Assembly: GCF_040499845.1 (NCBI RefSeq)
Contig: NZ_CP159342.1
Span: 5,580,001-5,644,000 of the forward strand
Direction of reading: 5' to 3'
Origin: Micromonospora sp. CCTCC AA 2012012
GTDB lineage: Bacteria > Actinomycetota > Actinomycetes > Mycobacteriales > Micromonosporaceae
Length of the DNA stretch: 64,000 bases
The notes under the pieces were generated by a model that was given only the letters and a program-made list of their open reading frames with translations, made no database searches and was not told the origin of the DNA. This document shows, piece after piece, positions 52,714 through 61,378 of this stretch. Each line of letters begins with the position of its first letter. Position 1 is the first letter of the stretch. A program made the translations under genes and the position numbers.

Positions 52714-53267
52714 TGCCGCTCCCAGTCCACCGCGTCCACGAGCCACCGGCCGTCGGGGGACACCAGTTCCAGTCGGAGCCGGCCGTTGTCGAGCGGGATC
52801 AGTGCCTCGACGAAGGCGTCGGTCCGGGGCCGAAGGGTGACCTGCCCGGTCACCCGCCGCGCCGGCACGGTCTTCGGATCCGCCCCGGCCAGCTCCTCGA
52901 TCAGCGCGGGCGTGGAGAGTGGACGCAGCCGTGCCTGCCACTCCTCGCCGCTGCCGGCCGCGCCGCCCAGCCAGGCGGTGGTGAACCGGTCGGCGGTCTG
53001 CTCCGGTGTCAGCTCGCCGGGCCGGGTCTTCGGTGAGGCCGGGGCCGCCGACGACAGCACTCCGTCGTCACCGGCCTCCGGGTCGACCGTGCTGATCGGT
53101 TCGGCCGGTCGGTTGCTGAGACCGGTCGTCGGGTCGGTCGGGCCGGCGACCAGCCGGGCCGCGCCGATCACGCCGAACACCAGGACGGCGATCACCACCG
53201 CGACGCCGAGCCGAGACCGCAGGACCCGGGTGAACAGGAACTCCATCGCCCGTCGCATCGCACTCAC
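52710..53267 (-). CDS. VirB8/TcpC-like membrane protein
   Basis: 185 residues from GTG 53267 (GTGA overlap with the next stop). One membrane helix (LGVAVVIAVLVFGVIGAARL), a Thr/Pro-rich stretch and a C-terminal NTF2-like region with ADRFTTAWLGGAAGSGEEWQ and RLRLELVSPDGRWLVDAVDW. Size, topology and operon place fit the VirB8/TcpC role in type IV systems, but sequence similarity is weak. Confidence 0.65.
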   Translation of the reverse strand: MSAMRRAMEFLFTRVLRSRLGVAVVIAVLVFGVIGAARLVAGPTDPTTGLSNRPAEPISTVDPEAGDDGVLSSAAPASPKTRPGELTPEQTADRFTTAWLGGAAGSGEEWQARLRPLSTPALIEELAGADPKTVPARRVTGQVTLRPRTDAFVEALIPLDNGRLRLELVSPDGRWLVDAVDWERQ

Positions 53268-55207
53268 CGGGCCTCGGAGCGCACCCGGGGGGTCGGGTTC
53301 GCCGGTGCGCGCTCGGCGGAATCCGGGCGGTAGACGGCGAAGGCGGGTGCCTCCTCCGGCACGTCCGGCTCGGTCCAGCTGGCCGGCTGACGGCGCCGGG
53401 GACGGGGCGCGGTCCGGCCGCCGCCAGGCTGACGCTCCGCTGGCGGAGCCTCGTCCGCCCGCTCCTGACCGTCCGGCCGTTGCCGTTCCGTCACGGTGAC
53501 GGCGGAGTGCGACGGGTCCTCGTGCCGGGCCTCCGGCCGCAGGGTGCTCTGTTCCAGCATCGGTCCGCGTCGCCGACCGATCGCCGGTTCCACGGTTCCG
53601 CCGGGCTCCACCACGTCGAGCCGGGCCGCCACCCGCATGTCGCGGAAGAAGCGGCGGTGCCAGGAGCCGGCCGAGCTGACCGCCTCGCTGCTGTCCTTGC
53701 CGCCGAGCTGGGTGATCCGCCGGTACGGGCGCAGCAGCAGCCAGCCCACCACGCCGCAGAGCCACACCAGCACCACCTGCAGCCAGCCGGGCAGGGTCGG
53801 CGTGTTCATGATGAGGTCGACCGCGAAGAGGTAGATGGCCGCGCCGGTGCCGAAGATGGCGATGTTGAAGACGGCCGCGACCACCGCGTTCGCCAGCCGA
53901 CGCAGGCCGGCGCTCGCCGGACGCATCAGACCGACGGTGCCGAGGATCGGAGCGGCGATCACCGCCCACCGGAAGATCATGAAGCCGAGCAGCACCAGCA
54001 CCGAGGCGGTCAGGTCGAACATCGCGAAGAGCAGCGAGGCCAGCACCGCGATGAAGCCCGCCCCGATCCGGTCCATGTCCCGAACACCCTGGAGATACTG
54101 GTACGCCTCCGGATCCTCCGACTTGATCTGCTCGGCGACCCGGGCCCACTGCTGCTGCTTGGCCTTGATGGTCGCCTCGCGGGTCGCCGGATTCTGCCGT
54201 AGCTTCTCCAACTCCTCCCACGAGAGCGACTTGGCGTCGTAGAGGGCAGGACCGTACTTCTTGGCGGTCTCGCTGTCGGCGGAGCCGAGCACGCCGCGCA
54301 GCCAGTTCCGGTAGAGCATCGTCTCGGTGGCCGTGTCACTCGCCCGCACGGCCGGGGGGCGGTGGTCCTTGCACGCCTCAGGATGCGTGGGGTCGTCGCA
54401 CTGCCCGGGTGGGAGGTCCCTGGTCGCGGGGCCGACGGCGTCATGCACCACGCCGAGCGAGGTGATAAGCGTGTTGTCCGCGATGTTCGCTGACTTGACC
54501 GGCCAGGCGGCCAGGGCGGTGACCGCCACCATCACCAGCAACGCCCAGCCCGCCGTGGTCATGGCGTTGCTCATGTCGGACTGGCGCGAGCGCCAGAGCA
54601 GATAGAGGCCGACCACGCAGAGCGTCACGATGCCGAAGACGCTGAACACCTTTTTGTAGACGGCCTTGGTGGCCTGCTCCACCAGTGGGTCCGCCCAGCG
54701 CCACATCGAACGGGGATCCCAGGCGCGCTCGCGTAGCGCGTTCGAGGCACCGATCACCGCGTCGGCGAACATGAACTCGCCGTTCGCCACCATCGTGGTG
54801 AAGCGGTAGTCCGGATGGAGCACCGACGACGCGCAGCCGCCGTCCACGTCGTACGTGGTGTAGCTGTAGCCGGCGTAGCCGTAGTCGCTGTAGAGCCCCT
54901 TCGGGCCGGGCAGCTTGGCGGAGTCCGGGCGGGAGGCGAACCAGCCGGCGAGGCCGGAGTCCGGCGCGTCGGGCACCGGGGCGTTGCGGCACTCGACCTG
55001 GTCCTGGCTGACCTCGTGGAGCTTGGCGACGCAGGCGCGGAAGTCGGCCTGCCACTCCTTGGTGCTGCACAGCTCGGCCCGGGCCTGGGCGACCGGTGTC
55101 GCGCCGTACGCCGGTGTCGCCCCGACCACCGGCCAGGCGACGGTGGCCACGGCGATGACGCCGAGCGCGAGGAGGAGCGCCGTGATCCGTGCCCGGGCCC
55201 TCGCCAT
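53264..55207 (-). CDS. VirB6/TrbL-like polytopic membrane protein (SCO6881-like)
   Basis: 647 residues. Signal peptide, then a Cys-containing extracytoplasmic region (FRACVAKLHEVSQ), at least six membrane helices between about 200 and 510 (e.g. SVFGIVTLCVVGLYLLW, LTASVLVLLGFMIFRWAVI), and a ~130-residue charged Pro-rich cytosolic tail. Layout and position next to the VirB4-like ATPase match the channel component of type IV systems, and I recall the family name SCO6881 for it in Streptomyces. One base separates its start from the VirB4-like stop. Confidence 0.75.
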   Translation of the reverse strand: MARARARITALLLALGVIAVATVAWPVVGATPAYGATPVAQARAELCSTKEWQADFRACVAKLHEVSQDQVECRNAPVPDAPDSGLAGWFASRPDSAKLPGPKGLYSDYGYAGYSYTTYDVDGGCASSVLHPDYRFTTMVANGEFMFADAVIGASNALRERAWDPRSMWRWADPLVEQATKAVYKKVFSVFGIVTLCVVGLYLLWRSRQSDMSNAMTTAGWALLVMVAVTALAAWPVKSANIADNTLITSLGVVHDAVGPATRDLPPGQCDDPTHPEACKDHRPPAVRASDTATETMLYRNWLRGVLGSADSETAKKYGPALYDAKSLSWEELEKLRQNPATREATIKAKQQQWARVAEQIKSEDPEAYQYLQGVRDMDRIGAGFIAVLASLLFAMFDLTASVLVLLGFMIFRWAVIAAPILGTVGLMRPASAGLRRLANAVVAAVFNIAIFGTGAAIYLFAVDLIMNTPTLPGWLQVVLVWLCGVVGWLLLRPYRRITQLGGKDSSEAVSSAGSWHRRFFRDMRVAARLDVVEPGGTVEPAIGRRRGPMLEQSTLRPEARHEDPSHSAVTVTERQRPDGQERADEAPPAERQPGGGRTAPRPRRRQPASWTEPDVPEEAPAFAVYRPDSAERAPANPTPRVRSEAR

Positions 55208-55208
55208 G

Positions 55209-58200
55209 TCACGCCTCCAGGTCAGGCAGGATGGTCGGCAGTTGCCCGGCCGCCACCTGGGCGACCGCAGCGGGAGTGGTGTCGAGGTGTTCCAGCAGTC
55301 CTTCGACGTACGACACGTCGACCCGGACCTTCTGCACCCGGCCGTCGACGTCGCGCATGACGAACTCGCGGAACCCGAGCCGGGAGGCCGAGCCGGCGTC
55401 CGCCTGGGAGAGCGAGGCGAGGGTCGCCTCGTAGCCGTCGTTCACCGGCACCCGGAGCAGCCGTAGCGCCTCGGAGGCGATCTCGGTGTCCTCGGCGATC
55501 CGGCCGACGAATACGGTGGAGACCAGGTTCTGCACGTCGAGGCCGAGGATGTCCTTCGGGTTCTGCGAGGCGACCAGCGCGGCGAGGTTCCACTTCCGGG
55601 AGTCGCGGGCGAGCCGGACGAGGAAGGACCGGCCGGACCGCCAGCCCTCCATGAAGTGCGCCTCGTCCAGGCCGACCAGCTTCCGGGACGACATCGAGCC
55701 GCCGTAGCAGCGCCGGACCGCGAGGCGGTGCGCGGTGTGCAGCATCGGCAGGGCGAGCGCCTCCTCGGCCGACCAGTACTCCCGTTCGATCTTGAGGTCG
55801 GGCAGCCGCAGCCCGGCCATGGTGATGACGGTGAGCGCCGAGTCGGCGCCGAGCAGCCCTTCCGGCGGCCGGCCGAAGAAGAGCATCGCCAGCGGCATCT
55901 CGGCGGTGTCCAGCAGCAGGTTGGCCAGTTCCCGGCCGGCGTCGTCGTCGAGCCCCTGCAGGCAGGCGACCACGTCGTCCAGGGTGGAGGTCTCCTCCGC
56001 CGGCACCTGGCGTACGGCGTGCCGGAACAGGGTGGCGGTGGACGCCTCGCGGGCCACCTGCGGCGGCACCAGCATCATGCAGATGTCCTGCACCAGCATC
56101 CGCCGCTCGGCCCGGGCGTTGGAGACGGCGATCTCGAACTCCCGGTCACCGGCCGCCCCCGCGCCGAACTCGGTGCGCAGCGGCGTCGGGATCAGCGCGT
56201 ACGGGGCGAGGGTGCCCTGTTCGGAGCCGGTCAGGTTGAGCACCCGCGAGTACGGCCGCAGCTCCGGCATCGCGCAGAGCCGGGCCAGCGGGCCGGACGG
56301 GTCCAGCAGGGTCACCTGCACCCCGCGTCGGGCGGCGAGATAGCCGAGCGCGCCGAGCAGGGTGGACTTGCCACCGCCCGGCTCGGCGACGAAGACCGCG
56401 AGCCCGGAGCGTTCGCGCACCTCCATCGGGAAGTGCAGGTCGAGGAAGACCGGCCGGCGGCAGGTGCCGGCGGTCCGTCCGATCAGGTCGCCCCGCCGGT
56501 CACCGACGGTGGAGGCGGCCTGGGGCAGTGCCGCGGCGAGCAGGTTGACCGGCATCCGCCGGACGTAGCCGGTGTTGGCGATCGGCTCGCCGGGGATGAA
56601 CTCGCGGGCCAACCAGTCCTGGTTCTTCGGGTGCTGGAGGGAGATCCGCAGTTCGCGGGAGTAGAGCTGGATGAGCCGCCGGGCCCGTTCCAGGCACTCC
56701 TCGCGGGTCCGGCCACCGACCGCGATCCGGTGCCAGCCGTGGGCGCGCGCCGAGTCCACCGGCAGGCCGGTCGTCATCTCGTCGCCGATCACCAGCGCCC
56801 GCTTGGCGAGCCGTTCCAGCTCGGGCGGGGCGTCGATGCCGTGCTCGGCGTAGTCGAGCTGCTGAGAGCGGATCATCCGCAGCCGGTGTTCGAGGTTACG
56901 GAAGGAGTCGTTCGGGCCGAGGATGTCGACCCGGGTGGAGATCTCCATCGGCCACGGCAGCCGCTCGTGGAAGTGCAGCCACGGTTCGTGCCGTTCGGGG
57001 ATCTCGAGCGGCTCCATCCGGCCGACGGCCAGCACGGCGACGTGCCGTTCCTCGCCGGTCATCCGGTTGACCAGCTTGACCGTCGAGCCGTACGGGGTGC
57101 GGTAGCGCTCGACCTGCTCGGTGAGGGCGAGCAGGTCGCCCCGTTCCCAGTGGCCGTTGGTCACCGGGGAGAGGACGGTGGGGGGAGCCATGCAGAGCGC
57201 GACGGAGCGGTAGAGCAGCCACTCCAGCTCCTGCGCGGTGACCCGGCGGCCGCGCATGCCGAACGCGCCGAGCACCTCGTCGAACTGCTCGACGGTGCGG
57301 CCGAGCTTACGCCGTTCGGCGTCGGCGGTGCCCCGGCCGAAGGTGCGCAGCAGTCGCTCGGTGAGCGAGTCGCCGAGCGAGCGTCGGGCGAAGGTGACCC
57401 CGAGGTAGGTCTGCCCCTCGGCGTGGTTGACGGCCATCAGGTGCCGCTGGGCGGCGACCAGGTGGTCGGCCCAGCCCTGGGTGCCGGGGACGTCGGGCAG
57501 CGGCGACGCGGTGTGCGCGTCGATGGTGCGGGCCCACTCGTCGGCGGGGAAGGGGCGGGTGGTGCGGCGCAGGTGCAGCCGGAAGCCGGCGAGGCCGGCG
57601 TACTGCTCGGAGATGGCGGCGAGCAGCGCCTCCCGCTCCGCGTCGGGGCGGAACGCCCACCGCACCTCGGGCAGCCAGTACCAGGCGGTGACGGTGTTGG
57701 GGGTGAAGGTGAGGTGGCCTGCGATCTCGGTGACGGCCAGGTCGATGGCCGGGTCACGGTCGCCGAACTTGATCTTCGGCGGTCGTACCCGGGTCGGCTT
57801 GACCGGCTTGTCGGTGCGCTCGGCGGCGGACCGCTGTCGGGGCGGCACCATCTCGCGGCTCGGCGGGGCGGCGACCTCGCGGACCGGCGGCGCGGTCAGC
57901 TCGTGGGCGGTCGCCGCAGCCATCTCGCGGCCGGTGCCGGTGGCCGCCGTCGGACCGTGCGGGACGGGCGGCAGTTCCGCCGGAGACCCCGGGTCGGCCA
58001 GGTCCGGATCGGCCAGGTCCGGCTCGACGGTCGGGCGGAGCACCGGGAGCCGGTCGCCCGCCTGGTGCGGCACCCGGGTCCGGGCTGCCCGCCGGTGTGC
58101 GGGGTTGGCGCTCCCGGCCTGGGCGTCCGGTGGGTCCGGTCGCTCGGGGGCGGCCGTCGGCGGGACGTCCGGCGTCCGGCGGAGCCGGCCCGCCGGTGCG

Positions 58201-58883
58201 TCCGGGTCGGCCGCGCGGGCGCGATCCACCGACCGGGCCGGGTCGGCGTCGCGGGACCGGCCCACGGACCGGTGCAGGTCGGTCTCCCGAGACTGGGCCG
58301 CCGACCGGTCGAGGTCGCTCTCGACGCCGACCGTCCGGTCGACGTGGGTGTGCTCGCGGGACCGGGCCGCGAGTCGGTCCTGCTCGATGGCGTGCCGGGC
58401 CGACGGCTGCTCCTGCGGGCCGTCCGGGAGCCGGCCGGGCCGGCGCTCGACCGGGGGCGCGGCGACCGGCTCCGCGGGCGCGGCGTGCTGGTGCGGGATC
58501 GGCAGCGCCTCGCGGCCCACCCCGCGTCGCGGCGGGGCCACCACCGGCTCGACGGCCGGCAGCGCGGCGGGTCGGGCGGCCGGCAGTGACGCCGGGCGGC
58601 GGGCGCCGGGCTGCGCCCCGCCGAAGAGGTCGAGGAAGGGCGAGTCGATATCGCCGCTGTCGGGGATCACGGGCGGCTCGCCGGTCGGCGCGACCCGGTT
58701 CGCCGGCGGTCGGGGCGGCTGGAAGACACCGACGCGGCCGTGCCCCGGGGTGCCCAGCAGGGCGGGGTCGAGCTCGACCTCGTCCAGCTCGTCATCCTCG
58801 GGGTAGTCGAACGATCGCGCTCGGTTACCGTACGGGCCGACCTGGCGACCTGCCGGGGAGCCCGGCGTGGACGAGCGATTCAT
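55209..58883 (-). CDS. VirB4/TraC-like conjugation-type ATPase (SCO6880 family)
   Basis: 1224 residues. The first ~350 are disordered, Pro/Arg/Asp-rich, with short repeats such as RSREHTHVDRTVG and RSRDADPARSVDRARAAD. The ordered part has the VirB4-type N-domain (LPWPMEISTRVDILGPND) and the RecA-like ATPase: FVAEPGGGKSTLLGALGY (P-loop about 838) and KLVGLDEAHFMEGW (Walker B about 1074), with NPKDILGLDVQNLVST after it. It energises substrate or pilus-subunit transfer in type IV systems. The usual coupling protein and relaxase are not found nearby. Confidence 0.87.
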   Translation of the reverse strand: MNRSSTPGSPAGRQVGPYGNRARSFDYPEDDELDEVELDPALLGTPGHGRVGVFQPPRPPANRVAPTGEPPVIPDSGDIDSPFLDLFGGAQPGARRPASLPAARPAALPAVEPVVAPPRRGVGREALPIPHQHAAPAEPVAAPPVERRPGRLPDGPQEQPSARHAIEQDRLAARSREHTHVDRTVGVESDLDRSAAQSRETDLHRSVGRSRDADPARSVDRARAADPDAPAGRLRRTPDVPPTAAPERPDPPDAQAGSANPAHRRAARTRVPHQAGDRLPVLRPTVEPDLADPDLADPGSPAELPPVPHGPTAATGTGREMAAATAHELTAPPVREVAAPPSREMVPPRQRSAAERTDKPVKPTRVRPPKIKFGDRDPAIDLAVTEIAGHLTFTPNTVTAWYWLPEVRWAFRPDAEREALLAAISEQYAGLAGFRLHLRRTTRPFPADEWARTIDAHTASPLPDVPGTQGWADHLVAAQRHLMAVNHAEGQTYLGVTFARRSLGDSLTERLLRTFGRGTADAERRKLGRTVEQFDEVLGAFGMRGRRVTAQELEWLLYRSVALCMAPPTVLSPVTNGHWERGDLLALTEQVERYRTPYGSTVKLVNRMTGEERHVAVLAVGRMEPLEIPERHEPWLHFHERLPWPMEISTRVDILGPNDSFRNLEHRLRMIRSQQLDYAEHGIDAPPELERLAKRALVIGDEMTTGLPVDSARAHGWHRIAVGGRTREECLERARRLIQLYSRELRISLQHPKNQDWLAREFIPGEPIANTGYVRRMPVNLLAAALPQAASTVGDRRGDLIGRTAGTCRRPVFLDLHFPMEVRERSGLAVFVAEPGGGKSTLLGALGYLAARRGVQVTLLDPSGPLARLCAMPELRPYSRVLNLTGSEQGTLAPYALIPTPLRTEFGAGAAGDREFEIAVSNARAERRMLVQDICMMLVPPQVAREASTATLFRHAVRQVPAEETSTLDDVVACLQGLDDDAGRELANLLLDTAEMPLAMLFFGRPPEGLLGADSALTVITMAGLRLPDLKIEREYWSAEEALALPMLHTAHRLAVRRCYGGSMSSRKLVGLDEAHFMEGWRSGRSFLVRLARDSRKWNLAALVASQNPKDILGLDVQNLVSTVFVGRIAEDTEIASEALRLLRVPVNDGYEATLASLSQADAGSASRLGFREFVMRDVDGRVQKVRVDVSYVEGLLEHLDTTPAAVAQVAAGQLPTILPDLEA

Positions 58884-58932
58884 GCGACCGCCTCACCCGT
58901 GTGCTGCGACTGCCCGTACGGCGTACGCCCGG

Positions 58933-59295
58933 TCATGCCAGTTCCTCCCGGATCCTGATCCGGCTCGCCCGCAGGCGCGGGTCGCGCAGCTCGGCGGCCG
59001 GCTCCCGGGTACGTCGCCAGTCCGTCAGCGCGGTGCGGATGACCATTCGCGCCGGACGGTCCGGGTCGACGTGCCGGAAGATGAACGAGGTCGTCACGAT
59101 GGCGAGGGAGATCTCCCAGGCGGGGAAGAGATCCACCTGAAACGTGAACAACCAGTGGATGAACACATAGAGGGGTACGAGCAGCATGAACAGGCCGTAC
59201 TGGGCGTACGGCAGGTGGACGGGAAGGGTGTAGCCGGGCGGCCCAAGATAGACCAGGCGGGCCCGGTAGATGTCGTCGTCGGTGCGCAGCCGCAT
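58933..59295 (-). CDS. PrgI/VirB3-like membrane protein
   Basis: 120 residues with two adjacent membrane helices (about 30-75; YGLFMLLVPLYVFIHWLFTF and following) and a basic C-terminus (RDPRLRASRIRIREELA). A short two-helix protein directly upstream of a VirB4-type ATPase is the VirB3/PrgI arrangement of type IV systems. Confidence 0.7.
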   Translation of the reverse strand: MRLRTDDDIYRARLVYLGPPGYTLPVHLPYAQYGLFMLLVPLYVFIHWLFTFQVDLFPAWEISLAIVTTSFIFRHVDPDRPARMVIRTALTDWRRTREPAAELRDPRLRASRIRIREELA

Positions 59296-59308
59296 TGTCG
59301 CCCGCGTC

Positions 59309-59623
59309 CTATTGGAAGATCAGGTCGATCAGGTAGTCACCGACGAAGAAGAGTGTCGCGGCGCCGGCGATGAAGGCCAGGCCGACGATGGCGATGGCCG
59401 AACTGGTCAGCACCTTGGAGATCTCGCCCCGGCTGGCGCGGCCGATGAAGATGACGCCGAGCACGGCGAGCAGGATCGGCGCGATCTTGCTGGCGAAGAA
59501 GGTGACGATGCCGTTGGTGTCGATGCCCTTGGGGGCCGGCTCGGCGAGTGGAGTCGACGCCAGGGTGTGGAGCGCGTGGTCGACGGTGGACGTCACCGTC
59601 CCCATGAGCTCGATGGCGATCAC
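59309..59623 (-). CDS. Small pilin-like (VirB2/TrbC-type) membrane protein
   Basis: 104 residues from GTG 59623 with GGGGAGG 6 bases upstream. Two hydrophobic helices (ASKIAPILLAVLGVIFIG and SAIAIVGLAFIAGAATLFFVG) joined by a short basic loop, matching VirB2/TrbC pilin topology. No clear signal peptide. It is the promoter-proximal gene of the locus, where pilin genes often lie. Confidence 0.65.
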   Translation of the reverse strand: MIAIELMGTVTSTVDHALHTLASTPLAEPAPKGIDTNGIVTFFASKIAPILLAVLGVIFIGRASRGEISKVLTSSAIAIVGLAFIAGAATLFFVGDYLIDLIFQ

Positions 59624-59978
59624 TGGAAACCTCCCCATGTCGCGGCCGGCGATGCCGCGGTGGTGCACTGGTCAAGCCTGGCGGGATTGTGCTCACTCTG
59701 CGCAGCGTCGTCGACGCTGCGTTCGTCACTCGCCACGGAGGGTGGTGAGCTTTGGGCGGATTCTTCCCGCTTCGGCCTCCCTCCAGGCTTCGCCATCTCG
59801 ATGCTGGGCAATTCCAAAGCGTACGGGCCGACCCCCTTTGCGACAACCCGCGAAGACTCGACCCGATCCGACCCGGACGACCGATCGTACACCTGTTCCA
59901 ATGCCCACGTCAGGGCTGCTTCGGGCGGTCCCGCCCCGGGCCGCCGGAGCCCCTGCTGACGACCGGTACGGTCTAGTC
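59624..59978. promoter_or_regulatory. Divergent promoter region between the T4SS-like locus and folP
   Basis: 355 bp without a convincing ORF. Contains a perfect palindrome CGCAGCGTC-GTC-GACGCTGCG at 59701-59721, an AT-richer stretch around 59735-59780, and presumably the promoters for the minus-strand secretion operon and plus-strand folP. No regulator gene adjoins. Confidence 0.5.
59701..59721. promoter_or_regulatory. Perfect 21-bp palindrome upstream of the secretion locus
   Basis: Two 9-bp arms CGCAGCGTC and GACGCTGCG with a 3-bp spacer, 78 bp upstream of the pilin-like gene start. Candidate operator; a leader hairpin is the alternative. Confidence 0.45.
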
Positions 59979-61022
59979 GTGACCGATCTGGTACGGGCGC
60001 AGGCCCCGGTGGTGATGGGCGTCCTCAACGTCACGCCCGACTCCTTCTCCGACGGTGGGAGATACGCCGATCTCGACGCCGCCGTCGGACACGGAGTGCG
60101 ACTGCGCGAGGCCGGCGCCGACCTGGTCGACATCGGGGGCGAGTCCACCCGCCCCGGCGCGGACCGGGTCGACGCCGGCACCGAGACCGCCCGGGTGCTG
60201 CCGGTGATCCGCGCGCTGACCGCCGCCGGCATCCCGGTCAGCATCGACACCAGCCGGGCCCGGGTGGCCGAGGCGGCCCTCGCCGCCGGCGCCGACGTGG
60301 TCAACGACGTCTCCGGCGGGCTCGCCGACCCGGACATGGCCCGGGTGGTCCGCGACGCCGGCTGCCCCTGGGTGCTGATGCACTGGCGCGGCCACTCGCG
60401 GGGCATGCGCGAGCTGGCCAGCTACACCGACGTGGTCGCCGACGTCCGGGCCGAGCTGGGGCAGCGCGTCGACGAGGCGCTCGCCGCCGGGGTCGCCGCC
60501 GACCGGATCATCGTCGACCCGGGGTTGGGCTTCGCCAAGACCGCGGCGCACAACTGGGAACTCAGCGCCCGCCTGCCGGAGCTGCTCGACCTGGGCTTCC
60601 CGCTGCTGTTCGGGGCGAGCCGCAAGTCCTACCTGGGCCGACTCCTCGCCGGCCCGGACGGCACCCCCCGGCCGACCGCCGGGCGGGAGGCGGCCACCAT
60701 CGCCACCAGCGTGCTCGCCGTCGCCGCCGGCGCCTGGGGGGTACGCGTGCACGACGTCCGGGGCACCGCCGACGCCCTCGCCGTCTGGCGCGCCACCGGC
60801 CGCCCCCGCCTGACCGACCCGGCCCGCACCCGGGTCGGAACCGGCGCAGCGGCCGGCACGGGAAGAGCGGCCGGCACGGGAAGAGCAGCCGGCCCCGGAG
60901 GACCGGGCGGCACGCGGAGGGCGGGCAGCACCGACGGCGCAGCCGGTCCGGAGAGCACGGCCGACACCGACAGGACAGCCGGCACCGGGGGACCGGGAGC
61001 CGGGAACGGGGGAGCGGAATGA
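59979..61022 (+). CDS. folP: Dihydropteroate synthase with a low-complexity C-terminal tail
   Basis: 347 residues from GTG 59979. VMGVLNVTPDSFSDGG, LVDIGGESTRPGAD, VNDVSGGLADP, DPGLGFAKTAAHNWEL and FGASRKSYLGRL are the canonical DHPS motifs for pterin and pABA binding. The enzyme domain ends near residue 280. The last ~65 residues are Gly/Ala/Thr/Arg-rich (e.g. GTGRAAGTGRAAGPGGPG) and encoded partly by an 18-bp tandem repeat at 60849-60884. The stop overlaps the folB start by 4 bp. Confidence 0.93.
   Translation: MTDLVRAQAPVVMGVLNVTPDSFSDGGRYADLDAAVGHGVRLREAGADLVDIGGESTRPGADRVDAGTETARVLPVIRALTAAGIPVSIDTSRARVAEAALAAGADVVNDVSGGLADPDMARVVRDAGCPWVLMHWRGHSRGMRELASYTDVVADVRAELGQRVDEALAAGVAADRIIVDPGLGFAKTAAHNWELSARLPELLDLGFPLLFGASRKSYLGRLLAGPDGTPRPTAGREAATIATSVLAVAAGAWGVRVHDVRGTADALAVWRATGRPRLTDPARTRVGTGAAAGTGRAAGTGRAAGPGGPGGTRRAGSTDGAAGPESTADTDRTAGTGGPGAGNGGAE
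60849..60884 (+). repeat. 18-bp tandem repeat inside folP
   Basis: Two exact copies of an 18-bp unit starting GCGGCCGGCACGGGAAGA, with a decayed third start at 60885. In frame, each adds six residues to the FolP tail, so copy number could vary without a frameshift. Confidence 0.8.
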
Positions 61023-61378
61023 CCGACCGGATCGAGCTGACCGGCCTGCGGGCGCACGGCCGGCACGGCGTCTACGACTTCGAGCGGGCCCAGGGGCAGG
61101 AGTTCGTCGTCGACGCCGTGCTCGAACTGGACCTCGCCCCGGCGGCCCGCTCTGACGAGGTGACCGACACCGTCCACTACGGCGAACTGGCCGAGAAGCT
61201 GGTCGCGGTGGTCACCGGCGAGCCGGTCAACCTGATCGAGACCCTCGCCGACCGGCTGCTCACGGTCTGCCTGGCCGAACCGCTGGTCGGCGCGGCGACG
61301 GTCACCGTGCACAAGCCGGAGGCCCCGATCCCGCACGCCTTCGCCGACGTGGCCGTCACGATGCGGCGTACCCGATGA
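61019..61378 (+). CDS. folB: Dihydroneopterin aldolase
   Basis: 119 residues. LRAHGRHGVYDFERAQGQEF with the catalytic region, DTVHYGELAEKLVAVVTG and the C-terminal Lys in VHKPEAPIPHAF are typical of FolB. It converts dihydroneopterin to 6-hydroxymethyl-dihydropterin. ATGA overlaps on both sides couple it to folP and folK. Confidence 0.95.
   Translation: MTDRIELTGLRAHGRHGVYDFERAQGQEFVVDAVLELDLAPAARSDEVTDTVHYGELAEKLVAVVTGEPVNLIETLADRLLTVCLAEPLVGAATVTVHKPEAPIPHAFADVAVTMRRTR

Noticed and set aside
46833..59623. Integrative conjugative element
   Set aside because: No relaxase, integrase, excisionase or flanking direct repeats could be seen, so called a T4SS-like locus only.
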